The notes beneath the pieces are model-generated. The model was not told the origin of the DNA. It saw only the letters and a list, made by a program, of their open reading frames with translations, and searched no databases. Below are positions 1 to 8,114 of a stretch of 64,000 bases of DNA, piece after piece; position 1 is the stretch's first letter, and the number at the start of each line of letters is the position of its first letter. The position numbers were made by a program, and so were the translations under genes. Origin of the DNA: an uncultured Acidobacteriia bacterium. GTDB taxonomy: Bacteria; Acidobacteriota; Terriglobia; Bryobacterales; Bryobacteraceae. The stretch is taken from assembly GCA_903900705.1 (NCBI GenBank), contig CAIUOG010000057.1, forward strand, positions 62,001-126,000, written 5' to 3'.

Positions 1-2
1 TC

Positions 3-242
3 CAGTCCTGGGCTGCGAAGCATCCGGAAGTAAAGACGCTGGTCTACACCGCCGCGCCGCCTTCGCTGCACGATTGGGGCGTCACGGCCGCATGGAACAT
101 CGGCCATCATACCGCCGGCCTCAAGGCGCTCTACCGGGACTGGCCGCAGTCCGCCAAAGCCATCGGCGAAGAGACCGTCGCGTACGCCACGTGGGACGGC
201 GGCACGCGCACGATGTCCATTCAGATACACTCTCCCCATTAG
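3..242 (+). CDS. C-terminal fragment of an unrecognised protein
   Basis: An open frame enters from the left edge and runs 79 codons to a TAG at 240-242, seven bases before the next gene. The visible tail is hydrophilic, with several Trp, His and Tyr residues, and ends in a short Ile/His/Pro segment. Codon choice is GC-rich like the neighbours. No motif is diagnostic, so I assign no function. The tight spacing to the MFS carrier suggests the two share a transcript. Confidence 0.5.
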   Translation, partial: QSWAAKHPEVKTLVYTAAPPSLHDWGVTAAWNIGHHTAGLKALYRDWPQSAKAIGEETVAYATWDGGTRTMSIQIHSPH

Positions 243-248
243 GGTTCC

Positions 249-1526
249 ATGAAAATTCCACATCTCCGCTGGATCATCGCCGCGATGCTCTTCCTCGCGA
301 CGGCGGTCAATTATGCCGACCGGCAGGCGCTCGCCGTCGTTTCCGACCGCATCCGCAACGAGTTTGCGATGTCGGAGGTCGATTACTCGCGCATCCTTGC
401 CGGCTTCTTCCTCGCCTACGCCATCATGTACGCGGGGTCCGGCCATATTGTGGACAAACTCGGCACGAAGAAGAGCTTCTCGCTGTTTATCGGCGTGTGG
501 TCGCTGGCTTCCATGCTGCACGTCTTCGCTACAGGCGTCTGGTCGTTCGGCGCCTGCCGCTTCCTGCTGGGCCTGGGGGAGCCTGGCAACTGGCCCGCCG
601 CCACCAAAGCCATCTCGGAATGGTTTTCCCCCAAACAGCGCGCATTGGGCGTGGGGATTTTCAACGCGGGCTCCTCCGCCGGTTCCGCCCTCTCGCCGCC
701 GCTCATCTCGTTCCTGACCCTCCGCTACGGCTGGCATTTCGCCTTCATCGCGGTCGCCGGCTTTGGCTTTATCTGGCTCTTTTTCTGGTGGATTCTCTAC
801 GATTCCCCGCACACCAATCACTGGCTGCGCGAAAGCGAGTACCGGGAGTTCAAAGACGACGTGCCGCCGCTCGAAAAGCCGCGCAACGCGGAGTCCGCGC
901 CCAAAGCCCCGTGGGGCGAGATTGTCCGCAAACGCGAGGCCATCGCGCTCTGCCTCGCGCGGACGTTTACCGATCCCGTGATTTACTTCGTCATCTTCTG
1001 GCTGCCCGCCTACCTGGTCAAGGAACGCCACTTCGACCAGAAATCCATCGGCCAGTATTCGTGGGTGCCCTTCATATTCGGCGGCATCGCTTATATGCTG
1101 GGCGGCTATCTCTCCGGCATGCTGATGCACAAGGGCTGGTCTCTGCCGCGCGCCCGCAAACGCATTATGCTGCTGGGCGCGCTGTGCCTGCCGGTGGCGA
1201 TCGCGGCTCCGTTTACGCCGAATGCCGCTCTTGCCATTGGCGCCATCTGCTTCATCACCTTCGGCCACGGCTTCTGGACGGCCAACCTGCAGACCCTGCC
1301 GGCGGATCTTTTCCCCGGTCCCGAAGTGGGCACCGTTTCCGGCTTCTCCGGCATGGGCGGGGCAATCGGCGGCATGTTCGCGCAGTTGGGAACAGGCTAC
1401 GTCGTGTCCCGCTTCTCCTACGCGCCCATTTTCCTGATCGCCGGCCTCATGCATCCGCTGTGCATGGTGATTATCTACAAAATGCTGCCGGATTCGCGCT
1501 TTCGGTATCACGTGCAGCCGGCCTGA
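249..1526 (+). CDS. MFS transporter, anion:cation symporter (hexuronate/galactonate-like)
   Basis: This is a 425-residue inner-membrane carrier with about 12 hydrophobic segments, the normal size for the major facilitator superfamily. TM1 carries the NYADRQ signature near residues 22-27, typical of the ACS family (ExuT, GudP, DgoT), and the TM2-3 loop has the GxxxDKLGTKKS motif near residues 68-79. Residues near 109-122 (GLGEPGNWPAATKA) match the TM4 signature of ExuT-like proteins. By family it is a proton-coupled importer of organic anions such as sugar acids; the actual substrate cannot be read from sequence. The ATG at 249 fits the hydrophobic N-terminus. It is convergent with a second ACS carrier, with 16 bp between the stops. 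Confidence 0.85.
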   Translation: MKIPHLRWIIAAMLFLATAVNYADRQALAVVSDRIRNEFAMSEVDYSRILAGFFLAYAIMYAGSGHIVDKLGTKKSFSLFIGVWSLASMLHVFATGVWSFGACRFLLGLGEPGNWPAATKAISEWFSPKQRALGVGIFNAGSSAGSALSPPLISFLTLRYGWHFAFIAVAGFGFIWLFFWWILYDSPHTNHWLRESEYREFKDDVPPLEKPRNAESAPKAPWGEIVRKREAIALCLARTFTDPVIYFVIFWLPAYLVKERHFDQKSIGQYSWVPFIFGGIAYMLGGYLSGMLMHKGWSLPRARKRIMLLGALCLPVAIAAPFTPNAALAIGAICFITFGHGFWTANLQTLPADLFPGPEVGTVSGFSGMGGAIGGMFAQLGTGYVVSRFSYAPIFLIAGLMHPLCMVIIYKMLPDSRFRYHVQPA

Positions 1527-1542
1527 GCGACCCCCGACGCGG

Positions 1543-2799
1543 CTAGGCGATCCGTCTTCCGGCGTCGATTTTGAGATAGAGAATCGCGCCCAGCACGGCC
1601 AGTCCGGCGATCGCGACGAAGATGGAGTTCCAGCCGAAATACTTCACCAGATAACCGGCGGAAGAGGTGGAAACGAAACCACCGAAATTCCCCAGCGAGT
1701 TCATCACGCCGGAGACCGAACCGGCGTAGTCGCCGCCGATATCGAGCGGAATCGCCCAGGACACGCCCACGGTGAGCTCGAAGAAGAACAGGGAAGCGCA
1801 GCTGAACCAGACGCTCTGCACCGGGTCCGGCGCGTAACAGGCCGCCAGCACGGCGACGGCGCCCAGCAGGAAGCCGGTGATCGCCACCACCCGCCGCGCC
1901 CAGGCAAGGCCCAGCTTCGTGCGGCTCAGAATGTCGGAGATGGAGCCACCCGCCAGATCGCCCACCACGCCCGCCAGCAGCGTCAGGCTCGCAAAGACGC
2001 CCATTTTCGCGATGCTGAAGCCGCGCGAGGAGTTCAGATAGGTGGGGAAGAGATCCAGATAAAACGCGAGGGCGTAGCCGTAGCAAAAGTACGCGCCCGA
2101 AAGAATCCACATCTGGGAGCTGCTCAGAATCTTCTTCCACGGCACCGCGCCCCGCGTCATTTTCTTCGCGCCCAGACCCGCCTCAATCAGTTTCAGCTCC
2201 GCCGCGTTCACGCCCTTGTGTTCAGACGGCAGGTCGCGGTAGTAGAAAAACCAGACGATGGCCCAGACAAAGCCGAGTGATGGCAGCGTGAGAAACGCCG
2301 CGCGCCAGCCAAAATGCACAATCACCCAGGACACCATCACCGGCGTAATGGCGCCTCCCAGACGGGAGCCCGCATGCGTGATCCCCTGCGCGAACCCTCG
2401 TTCGCCCGGCAACATCCAGCGCGATAGCGAACGGGTAGCCGTGGGAAACGCGCCCGCCTCGCCCATGCCGAAGAGAAACTGGCAGATCCGCATCGACCCC
2501 GCGCTCCACATGCCGATGATCGACGAACAGCAGAGCGACCACCAGATCACGATGCCCGTCAGCGCGCGCCGCGGACCGAACCGGTCCCCCAGCCAGCCGC
2601 CCGGAATCTGAAACAGCGAGTACGCCAGACGAAACGCCGCCAGGATCCCCGTCATCGTCACGATGTCGAAGCCATATTCCCTGCGGATCGACGGCGCGGC
2701 GGATGAGATCACGACGCGGTCCATATACGTGATCATGTAAGCGGCAACCGTGAGCCCGAGGACTACGTGCCGAACGTGAGAGGGGCGAGTTTCCTGCAC
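1543..2799 (-). CDS. MFS transporter, ACS family
   Basis: This 418-residue carrier has about 12 membrane segments. TM1 holds ITYMDRVV, the ACS-family form of the D-R signature, followed by the G-GWLGDRFGPRRA loop between TM2 and TM3 and a GMGEAGAFPTATR motif in TM4. It is clearly a paralogue of the plus-strand carrier at 249-1526 in family, but the two are too different to be a recent duplication. The start is a GTG at 2799, because the protein then begins directly with a basic N-tail and TM1. It diverges from the alpha/beta hydrolase at 2861 across 61 bp. Organic acid uptake is the likely job; substrate unknown. Confidence 0.85.
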   Translation of the reverse strand: MQETRPSHVRHVVLGLTVAAYMITYMDRVVISSAAPSIRREYGFDIVTMTGILAAFRLAYSLFQIPGGWLGDRFGPRRALTGIVIWWSLCCSSIIGMWSAGSMRICQFLFGMGEAGAFPTATRSLSRWMLPGERGFAQGITHAGSRLGGAITPVMVSWVIVHFGWRAAFLTLPSLGFVWAIVWFFYYRDLPSEHKGVNAAELKLIEAGLGAKKMTRGAVPWKKILSSSQMWILSGAYFCYGYALAFYLDLFPTYLNSSRGFSIAKMGVFASLTLLAGVVGDLAGGSISDILSRTKLGLAWARRVVAITGFLLGAVAVLAACYAPDPVQSVWFSCASLFFFELTVGVSWAIPLDIGGDYAGSVSGVMNSLGNFGGFVSTSSAGYLVKYFGWNSIFVAIAGLAVLGAILYLKIDAGRRIA

Positions 2800-2860
2800 A
2801 GGATGACTATCATATCCGCCGCGATGCTTTGTTTAAGCGGGTCTGTGTTAAAACTGCAAC

Positions 2861-3589
2861 GTGCAGCCCCCCGGGCACTCCGTCGCCTGCGAACGCATCG
2901 CCTACGGACCCGAGCCCTTCCAGTTCGGCGAACTCCGCACGCCTGAAAAGCCCGGACCTTACCCGGTGCTGCTCGTCCTCCACGGCGGCTTCTGGCGCGC
3001 CGCATATGATCTTGAACACATCACGCCTCTTTGCCAGGCCCTCACCGCCCTGGGCTTCACAACCTGGAATGTGGAGTACCGGCGGCTCGGCAACGGCGGC
3101 GGCTGGCCGGTGACGTTCCATGACGTGGCGCTCGCGGCGCGCCGCTTCCCCAACAGCATCGCGGTGGGCCATTCCGCCGGGGGCCATCTGGCGCTGCTGC
3201 TGGCGCATGGCGGGCTCGTGTCCGCCGCTGTCTCACTGGCCGGCGTGGCGGATCTGCAACGCGCCGGCGAACTGGGGCTCAGCCGCGGCGTGGTGCTGGA
3301 GTTTCTCAACGGCCACCCGTGCCGCGAGGCATCGCCCATTGACCAACTGCCCGCCCGCGTACCGCTGCGCCTCATCCACGGCCTGAATGACGACATTGTG
3401 CCGCACGAAATCGCAGCCCGTTATGCGGATGCCGCCAGGGCCGCGGGTGACGACGTGGAACTGCTCTCGCTGCCGGACACCGGGCACTTCGAACTCGTGA
3501 CGCCGTCTTCGCAACAGTGGCCGGAGGTCTACCGCATGATCGAACGGATCTCCGCGATGGTGTGGTCCAATTCTTCGTCCGCAGTGTAG
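2861..3589 (+). CDS. Alpha/beta hydrolase, arylformamidase-like
   Basis: A 242-residue alpha/beta hydrolase starting at a GTG. It shows the oxyanion-hole motif HGGFW (about residues 46-50), the nucleophile elbow GHSAGG (Ser near 105), an Asp in the GLNDDIV segment near 183 and a terminal His in DTGHF near 208. HGG-x-W plus GHSAGG is characteristic of the kynurenine formamidase branch of the esterase/lipase superfamily. The neighbour on the other strand is a kynureninase-like enzyme, which makes N-formylkynurenine a reasonable substrate, but this is inference: related enzymes hydrolyse many esters. Its last 61 bp overlap the 3' end of that gene tail to tail. Confidence 0.75.
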   Translation: MQPPGHSVACERIAYGPEPFQFGELRTPEKPGPYPVLLVLHGGFWRAAYDLEHITPLCQALTALGFTTWNVEYRRLGNGGGWPVTFHDVALAARRFPNSIAVGHSAGGHLALLLAHGGLVSAAVSLAGVADLQRAGELGLSRGVVLEFLNGHPCREASPIDQLPARVPLRLIHGLNDDIVPHEIAARYADAARAAGDDVELLSLPDTGHFELVTPSSQQWPEVYRMIERISAMVWSNSSSAV

Positions 3590-4671
3590 AAGTGCGGCGC
3601 GATCCGGATGCCGGCCTGCGGACGGTAGTCCACCAGGACCTCGCGGCGCGCCAGCTCTTTCGTGACCGCCGCGCCATCGGGCACATCCAGAATCACCACC
3701 CCGCCGCGCCGCCCGGCCTCGCGGCACGTCCGCACCGGCAGCCCCGCTTCGTCCGCCAGGTCCATCAATCTCTGCGTCTGCCGCAGGCTCTTCGCCCGGA
3801 TCGGTTCCACCCCGATCTTCCCGATGATCTCGTAACCCGTCTTTGCCGAGTACATCGCCGGAACGTTCGGTGTGCCGTTCAGAAAACGAAACGCGTCGTC
3901 GGCGTAATCAACCGGCCCGCCTTCGAACTGAAACGGCGCGCGATGGGCCATCCAGCCAATCGCCGCGGGGCGGAGCGAAGACCACAGATCGCGACGCACA
4001 TAGAGGTAACCCGCACCGGGCCCGCCGCACAGCCATTTCACGGAGCCGCCCGTGGCGAAGTCCACGCCCAGCGCGCGGACGTCCACCGGCAGAATCCCGG
4101 CTGATTGGTAGAGGTCCGCCACCACCATGGCGCCCACCTCATGCGCCCGCCGCGTAATCGCCGCCAGGTCCTGCACGTACGAACTGCGGAACGCGACGTG
4201 GGACACGGAGACCAGCTGCGTCTGCTCGTCAATGGCGTCGAGCATCAATTCGGTGGGCAGCGTCATGCCATCCGGCGACGGTACCTGCACAATCCGCGCA
4301 CCCTGGCGCTCCAGGCCGTGATAGATGTAATCGTTCGAGGGGAAGTTCAGGCCGTCCGTCACCAGCTTGTTGCGCGGGCCATTCCAGTCGAAGCAGGACG
4401 TCACAATCCACTGGCAAATGGACACGTTCTGGTGCATCACGACTTCGCCCGGTCCCGCCCCGATCACCGCGCCAATCCGGTCACCCACCGTAACCGGCAT
4501 CTCCCACCAGCCTTCCTCCCACGCCCGGATACCGCGTGTGGCCCAGGTGTCCGCAAACTGCCGCAGCGCGTCGGCCACGCCCCGCGGCATGGCCCCCAGC
4601 GAGTGGCTGATCATGTAGGTGGTGTGCGAAAGGATAGGGAATTCGCTGCGCCAGACGAGTAAGGGGTCCAC
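3529..4671 (-). CDS. kynU: Kynureninase-like PLP enzyme (aminotransferase class V fold)
   Basis: A 380-residue fold-type I PLP enzyme. The N-terminus (WRSEFPIL, then TYMISHSLGAMP) matches bacterial kynureninases, and the PLP lysine lies in the GGSVKWLCGGPG segment near residue 212, the kynureninase-type lysine context. Kynureninase cleaves kynurenine or 3-hydroxykynurenine to anthranilate or 3-hydroxyanthranilate plus alanine. The start is a GTG at 4671, 48 bp from the divergent esterase. Family membership is firm; a different C-C lyase or desulfurase activity remains possible because no tryptophan 2,3-dioxygenase or kynurenine monooxygenase is present in the window. Confidence 0.75.
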   Translation of the reverse strand: MDPLLVWRSEFPILSHTTYMISHSLGAMPRGVADALRQFADTWATRGIRAWEEGWWEMPVTVGDRIGAVIGAGPGEVVMHQNVSICQWIVTSCFDWNGPRNKLVTDGLNFPSNDYIYHGLERQGARIVQVPSPDGMTLPTELMLDAIDEQTQLVSVSHVAFRSSYVQDLAAITRRAHEVGAMVVADLYQSAGILPVDVRALGVDFATGGSVKWLCGGPGAGYLYVRRDLWSSLRPAAIGWMAHRAPFQFEGGPVDYADDAFRFLNGTPNVPAMYSAKTGYEIIGKIGVEPIRAKSLRQTQRLMDLADEAGLPVRTCREAGRRGGVVILDVPDGAAVTKELARREVLVDYRPQAGIRIAPHFYTADEELDHTIAEIRSIMR

Positions 4672-4719
4672 GTTTCGATCTTAGCGGTAACAGGGCCGAA
4701 GCTGTAATAGCATCGAAGG

Positions 4720-6234
4720 GTGCTCAAGACCCGCCTCCTCCATCTTTCCGCCCTCGCCGCGGCTCTCGCGTTCCGCGCGCAGGCGGACGTCACGCTGCCT
4801 GGCATTCTGACTGACCACATGGTGGTGCAGCGGGGCCGCCCCGTCCACATCTGGGGCAGGGCAGCGGCCAATGAAGCGGTGTCCGTCTCGTTCCGCGGCG
4901 AGACTCGGCAGACCACCGCCACCGCCGGCGGCCAGTGGAGCGTCTTTCTCGCCCCCGGCGAAGCGGGCGGCCCGTTCGACCTCAGCATCAAAGGCGCGAA
5001 CAGCATCGCTTTCAAATACGTGCTGGTGGGCGATGTCTGGGTGGCCTCCGGGCAGTCCAACATGGAGTTCAAACTGCAGCGCGCCGCCAACGCGCAGGCG
5101 GAGATCGCCGCCGCGAAGTATCCGAAGATCCGTCGCACCCTGCTCGCGCGCAAAGTGGCCGATCATCCGATGGATGACGCTTCCGCAACCCCCTGGGTGG
5201 ACATCAATCCCGGCAATGCGGCGGACGCCTCCGCCGTGGCTTACTTCTTCGCCCGCCATTTGCAGGAAAAGCTGGGTGGCGTGCCCATCGGCATCATCGA
5301 AAGTTTCTGGGGCGGCACGCCGGTGGAAAGCTGGATGAGCCTGCGCGGCATCAGCGAAGACCCGGCTCTGATGCCGATCTTCGGCGGCTGGGCGCGCTCG
5401 CTCGAAGCCTGGCCCACGGTGGAAGACCGCTACCAGAAACAGCTGGCGCAGTGGAACGACGCGGCGGCAAAGGCAAAGGCCGCCGGCACGAATCCTCCGG
5501 CGAAACCGGGACGTCCGGAGACCGGTCCCGGAGGCGCCTACACGCCCGCCGGCCTTTATAACGCGATGATTGCGCCCCTCACGCCGTTCGCCATTCGCGG
5601 GGCCATCTGGTACCAGGGCGAAAGCAACGCGAATCCGAATCCGAACGGCGCGTCGCTCTATGCCCGCGCCTTTCAGGGCATGATCCGGGATTGGCGCAGG
5701 GCCTGGGCAATCGGCGATTTCCCGTTCCTGTTCGTGCAGCTGGCGAACTACAAAGCCAACCCCTCCTGGCCGGAGCTGCGGGAAGCCCAGCGGGAGACGC
5801 TCTCGCTGGCCAACACCGGCATGGCCGTCACCATCGACGTGGGCAACCCCACCGACATCCACCCGACCAACAAGCAGGACGTGGGCCTGCGGCTCGCCCT
5901 CGCCGCGCGCGCCGTGGCCTTTGGCGAGAAGCTCGAATACTCCGGACCCCTCTACCGCCAGACTGTACGCGACGGCGCCGGTCTGCGCGTCTGGTTCGAT
6001 CACACCGGCGGCGGTCTGGTGGCGAAGGGCGGCGCGCTGAAGGGCTTCGAAGTAGCCGGTGTGGATCGCCGGTTTGTGCCGGCGGAGGCCCGCATCGAAG
6101 GGAATTCCGTAGTGGTCTCCGCGCCGTCTGTGGCCGCGCCTCTGCTGGTCCGCTATGCCTGGAGCGACAATCCGGAAGCCAGCCTGTATAACGGCGAAGG
6201 TCTGCCCGCGTCGCCGTTCCGGTCGCAGGAATGA
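4720..6234 (+). CDS. Sialate O-acetylesterase, SGNH/SASA family, exported
   Basis: A 504-residue protein starting at GTG 4720 with a signal peptide (basic start, hydrophobic core, Ala-rich end near residue 23). An N-terminal beta-sandwich-like segment with DHMVVQR leads to the SASA catalytic domain: the GQSNME block with the nucleophile Ser near residue 112, an IWYQGESNA block near 291, and a late D-x-x-H (IDVGNPTDIHP) near 380. By family it removes O-acetyl groups from sialic acid or other acetylated glycans outside the cytoplasm. Its TGA is inside the ATG of the Crp-type regulator (4-bp overlap), so the two are translationally coupled. Substrate may equally be an acetylated plant polysaccharide. 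Confidence 0.82.
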   Translation: MLKTRLLHLSALAAALAFRAQADVTLPGILTDHMVVQRGRPVHIWGRAAANEAVSVSFRGETRQTTATAGGQWSVFLAPGEAGGPFDLSIKGANSIAFKYVLVGDVWVASGQSNMEFKLQRAANAQAEIAAAKYPKIRRTLLARKVADHPMDDASATPWVDINPGNAADASAVAYFFARHLQEKLGGVPIGIIESFWGGTPVESWMSLRGISEDPALMPIFGGWARSLEAWPTVEDRYQKQLAQWNDAAAKAKAAGTNPPAKPGRPETGPGGAYTPAGLYNAMIAPLTPFAIRGAIWYQGESNANPNPNGASLYARAFQGMIRDWRRAWAIGDFPFLFVQLANYKANPSWPELREAQRETLSLANTGMAVTIDVGNPTDIHPTNKQDVGLRLALAARAVAFGEKLEYSGPLYRQTVRDGAGLRVWFDHTGGGLVAKGGALKGFEVAGVDRRFVPAEARIEGNSVVVSAPSVAAPLLVRYAWSDNPEASLYNGEGLPASPFRSQE

Positions 6235-6920
6235 AACTCGACGAAGCGCTGCGATCAAACCCTCTCTTCGCGGAACTCGACGCCCTGGAACTGGCGGCGC
6301 TGGCGCAACGGTCCGCCCTGCGGCACTGTGAAGCCGGCGCGCTGCTGTTCTCGGAAGGCGACGCCTGCCAGGGCCTGTTCATCGTGCTCTGCGGCCGGGT
6401 TCGCATCTTCAAGATCTCGCCGGGTGGCCGCGAACAGGTACTTACCGTGGAGGGCCCCGGAGCAACGGTCGCCGAACTCCCGGTCTTCGATGGCGGGCCG
6501 TATCCCGCCTCCGCTTCCGCCGTGGAAGTCTCCGAACTGCTGTTCCTCCCCAGGACGGGTCTGCACGCGATCTGCCTTGAACACCCGCAGGTCGCGCTCA
6601 AGCTGCTCAAGGTTGTGGGTGGACGCCTGCGGAAGCTCGTCGGCATCATCGAAGAGTTGTCATTCACCACGGTTCGCCACCGCCTGATTGCCTGGCTGCT
6701 CCGGGAGGCGAAGGCGCATGGCAAGAACACTGCGCGCGGCGTGGCGTTCTCGCTGGGCGCAAGCCATCAGGAACTGGCGGCTCACATCGGAACCGTGCGG
6801 GAACTGGTGAGCCGCAACCTGGCGCGTCTCCAGGCACAAAGCTTCATCGAGGTGAATGGCCGGGAAATCCTCATTACGGATCAGGCGGGCCTGGAAGCCG
6901 ATCTGGCCTCCGCGATTTAA
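6231..6920 (+). CDS. Crp/Fnr-family transcription regulator
   Basis: A 229-residue regulator: cyclic-nucleotide-binding-like beta barrel (about residues 10-130), a long dimer helix, and a winged HTH whose recognition region reads HQELAAHIGTVRELVSRNLARL near 178-200, with the Glu and Ser-Arg positions that in Crp/Fnr proteins contact TGTGA or TTGA half sites. Cys residues near 33, 45 and 52 do not form the Fnr [4Fe-4S] pattern. The cAMP-site residues are also not clearly conserved, so the signal is unknown; haem/NO sensing as in Dnr is possible. A TGTGA-N6-TCACT palindrome lies 10 bp downstream, ahead of the iron-sulfur repair gene, its probable target. Confidence 0.88.
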   Translation: MKLDEALRSNPLFAELDALELAALAQRSALRHCEAGALLFSEGDACQGLFIVLCGRVRIFKISPGGREQVLTVEGPGATVAELPVFDGGPYPASASAVEVSELLFLPRTGLHAICLEHPQVALKLLKVVGGRLRKLVGIIEELSFTTVRHRLIAWLLREAKAHGKNTARGVAFSLGASHQELAAHIGTVRELVSRNLARLQAQSFIEVNGREILITDQAGLEADLASAI

Positions 6921-6930
6921 TCCGCCGCGC

Positions 6931-6946
6931 TGTGACTGAAGTCACT
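6931..6946. promoter_or_regulatory. Crp/Fnr-type operator upstream of ric
   Basis: The sequence reads TGTGA CTGAAG TCACT. The core GTGACT-GA-AGTCAC is a perfect dyad with 6-bp arms and matches the TGTGA-N6-TCACA consensus of the Crp superfamily at 9 of 10 arm positions. It lies between the regulator gene (ends 6920) and the ric start (7007), about 60 bp upstream of the start, a position suited to activation or repression of the downstream genes. Binding by the adjacent regulator is inference. Confidence 0.65.
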
Positions 6947-7006
6947 GCGGCTCAGCGGTGATGCGCTCTAACCTCAGCTCAGAGGCCCTGATAACAGGAA
7001 AGAGAC

Positions 7007-7759
7007 ATGACAACCATCGCCACCCGCACCGTTCGTGAAATCGCCGTCGAAAACCCCGCCACCATCCGGGTTTTTGAGAACCTGGGAATTGACTATTGCT
7101 GTGGAGGCGGGCGCTCGCTCAGCGACGCCTGCGCACGGGCTAACGTCGGGCTGGAGAGCACTGTCGAAATGCTGCTGGAAGCGCAGCAGCCGCACCCGAC
7201 AGATGGTCCACGGCTCTGGGACGGCGCTCGTCTCTCCGTTCTCGCAAGTTACATTGAGGACGCGCACCACGGCTACGTCCGCCGCGAATCGAACCGAATC
7301 TTCGCCCTGCTCGCCAGGGTCGCCGCACGCCACGGTGATACGCACCCTGAAGTGCTGGAAGTTTCCAGCCAGTTCGCCGCCCTGCTGCAGGAACTCACCC
7401 CGCACATGATGAAAGAAGAAATTGTTCTCTTTCCCTATGTGACGAAGCTCGAAGCGCATTTTCTGGACGGAGCGCCGCTGCCTTCCGCCTGCTTCGATTC
7501 CGTCTCCCGGCCCATCGCCAACATGCTGGCGGATCACGATGACGCGGGCGCGGTGCTGGCCCGCATGCGCGAACTCTCCGGTGGCTACACCGCGCCTGAA
7601 GACGCCTGCACCACCTTCCGCGGCCTCTATCAGGCGCTCGCGGAATTTGAGCGCGACCTCCACCAGCACATTCATCTTGAAAACAACATCCTGTTCCCGC
7701 GCGCTCTGGCTTTGGAAAACGCGGTACTCAAAAGCCAATTGGCACTCCGCATGCAATAA
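7007..7759 (+). CDS. ric: Iron-sulfur cluster repair di-iron protein (Ric/ScdA/YtfE family)
   Basis: A 250-residue cytoplasmic protein. Residues 3-70 form the ScdA N-terminal domain with the DYCCGGGRSL motif (Cys31-Cys32). Residues 75-250 form a hemerythrin-like four-helix bundle with di-iron ligands visible in DAHHGY (about 84-86), the TPHMMKEE helix, MLADHD and the final HQHIHLENN helix. Family members restore Fe-S clusters damaged by nitric oxide or peroxide. An AGGA sequence (GGAAAGAGAC) precedes the ATG at a usual distance. A Crp/Fnr-type regulator gene and its likely operator lie directly upstream, and a small membrane protein and a cytochrome c follow, consistent with an NO or redox stress unit. 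Confidence 0.9.
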   Translation: MTTIATRTVREIAVENPATIRVFENLGIDYCCGGGRSLSDACARANVGLESTVEMLLEAQQPHPTDGPRLWDGARLSVLASYIEDAHHGYVRRESNRIFALLARVAARHGDTHPEVLEVSSQFAALLQELTPHMMKEEIVLFPYVTKLEAHFLDGAPLPSACFDSVSRPIANMLADHDDAGAVLARMRELSGGYTAPEDACTTFRGLYQALAEFERDLHQHIHLENNILFPRALALENAVLKSQLALRMQ

Positions 7760-7777
7760 ACCCCGCAGGAGGTTGTG

Positions 7778-8059
7778 ATGCAATTCACCCCGTATATCGT
7801 GATGTGGGCCACTTTGACCGCGCTGGTGCTGGCGCTGGCCCTCGTACGCTTCTTCGTCTCCCGCCAGGAAGACGACAACATCCATCTCGGCGTCGACCAG
7901 GAGGAGATCATCTCCAAACAGGTCGATATTTCCCGCAAACTGCAGTCGCTGGACCGCTGGGGCCAGGCGCTCACCGTCCTCTCGCTGGTCAGCGGGCTGG
8001 TCATCGCGGGTGTTTACCTGAATCAGGTCTTCCAGGGAAGTCTGATTCCCAAAGGTTAG
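7778..8059 (+). CDS. Small two-helix membrane protein, unrecognised
   Basis: A 93-residue protein. AGGAGG at 7767-7772 sits 5 bases from the ATG at 7778, so this ATG is preferred over the GTG at 7775. It has a TM segment at about residues 6-26, a charged middle (RQEDDNIHLGVDQEEIISKQVDISRK spread over about 30-55) and a second TM near 65-85. No cysteine, haem or metal motif is visible. It is 18 bp after ric and 55 bp before a cytochrome c gene, so it probably belongs to the same respiratory or redox-stress unit, perhaps as an anchor. I do not recognise the family. Confidence 0.7.
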   Translation: MQFTPYIVMWATLTALVLALALVRFFVSRQEDDNIHLGVDQEEIISKQVDISRKLQSLDRWGQALTVLSLVSGLVIAGVYLNQVFQGSLIPKG

Positions 8060-8078
8060 TTTCGGCGCTGGGCCAAAT

Positions 8079-8092
8079 CGCGCAACTGCGCG
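8079..8092. promoter_or_regulatory. Short GC-rich palindrome before the cytochrome c gene
   Basis: CGCGCA-AC-TGCGCG is a perfect dyad with 6-bp arms, 22 bp upstream of the cytochrome start. GC-rich 6-bp dyads arise by chance fairly often in a genome of this composition, so regulatory meaning is uncertain. Confidence 0.25.
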
Positions 8093-8114
8093 GAATCCGG
8101 CGGAAGGAACATCT

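Noticed and set aside
74-1546. A 490-codon plus-strand frame across the first MFS gene
   Set aside because: It is Arg/Pro/His-rich, lacks any hydrophobic pattern and covers the MFS gene in another frame; typical for GC-rich shadow frames.
4681-6258. A 525-codon minus-strand frame opposite the sialate esterase
   Set aside because: Composition is that of an antisense mirror frame and it shows no motif, whereas the plus strand has all SASA blocks.
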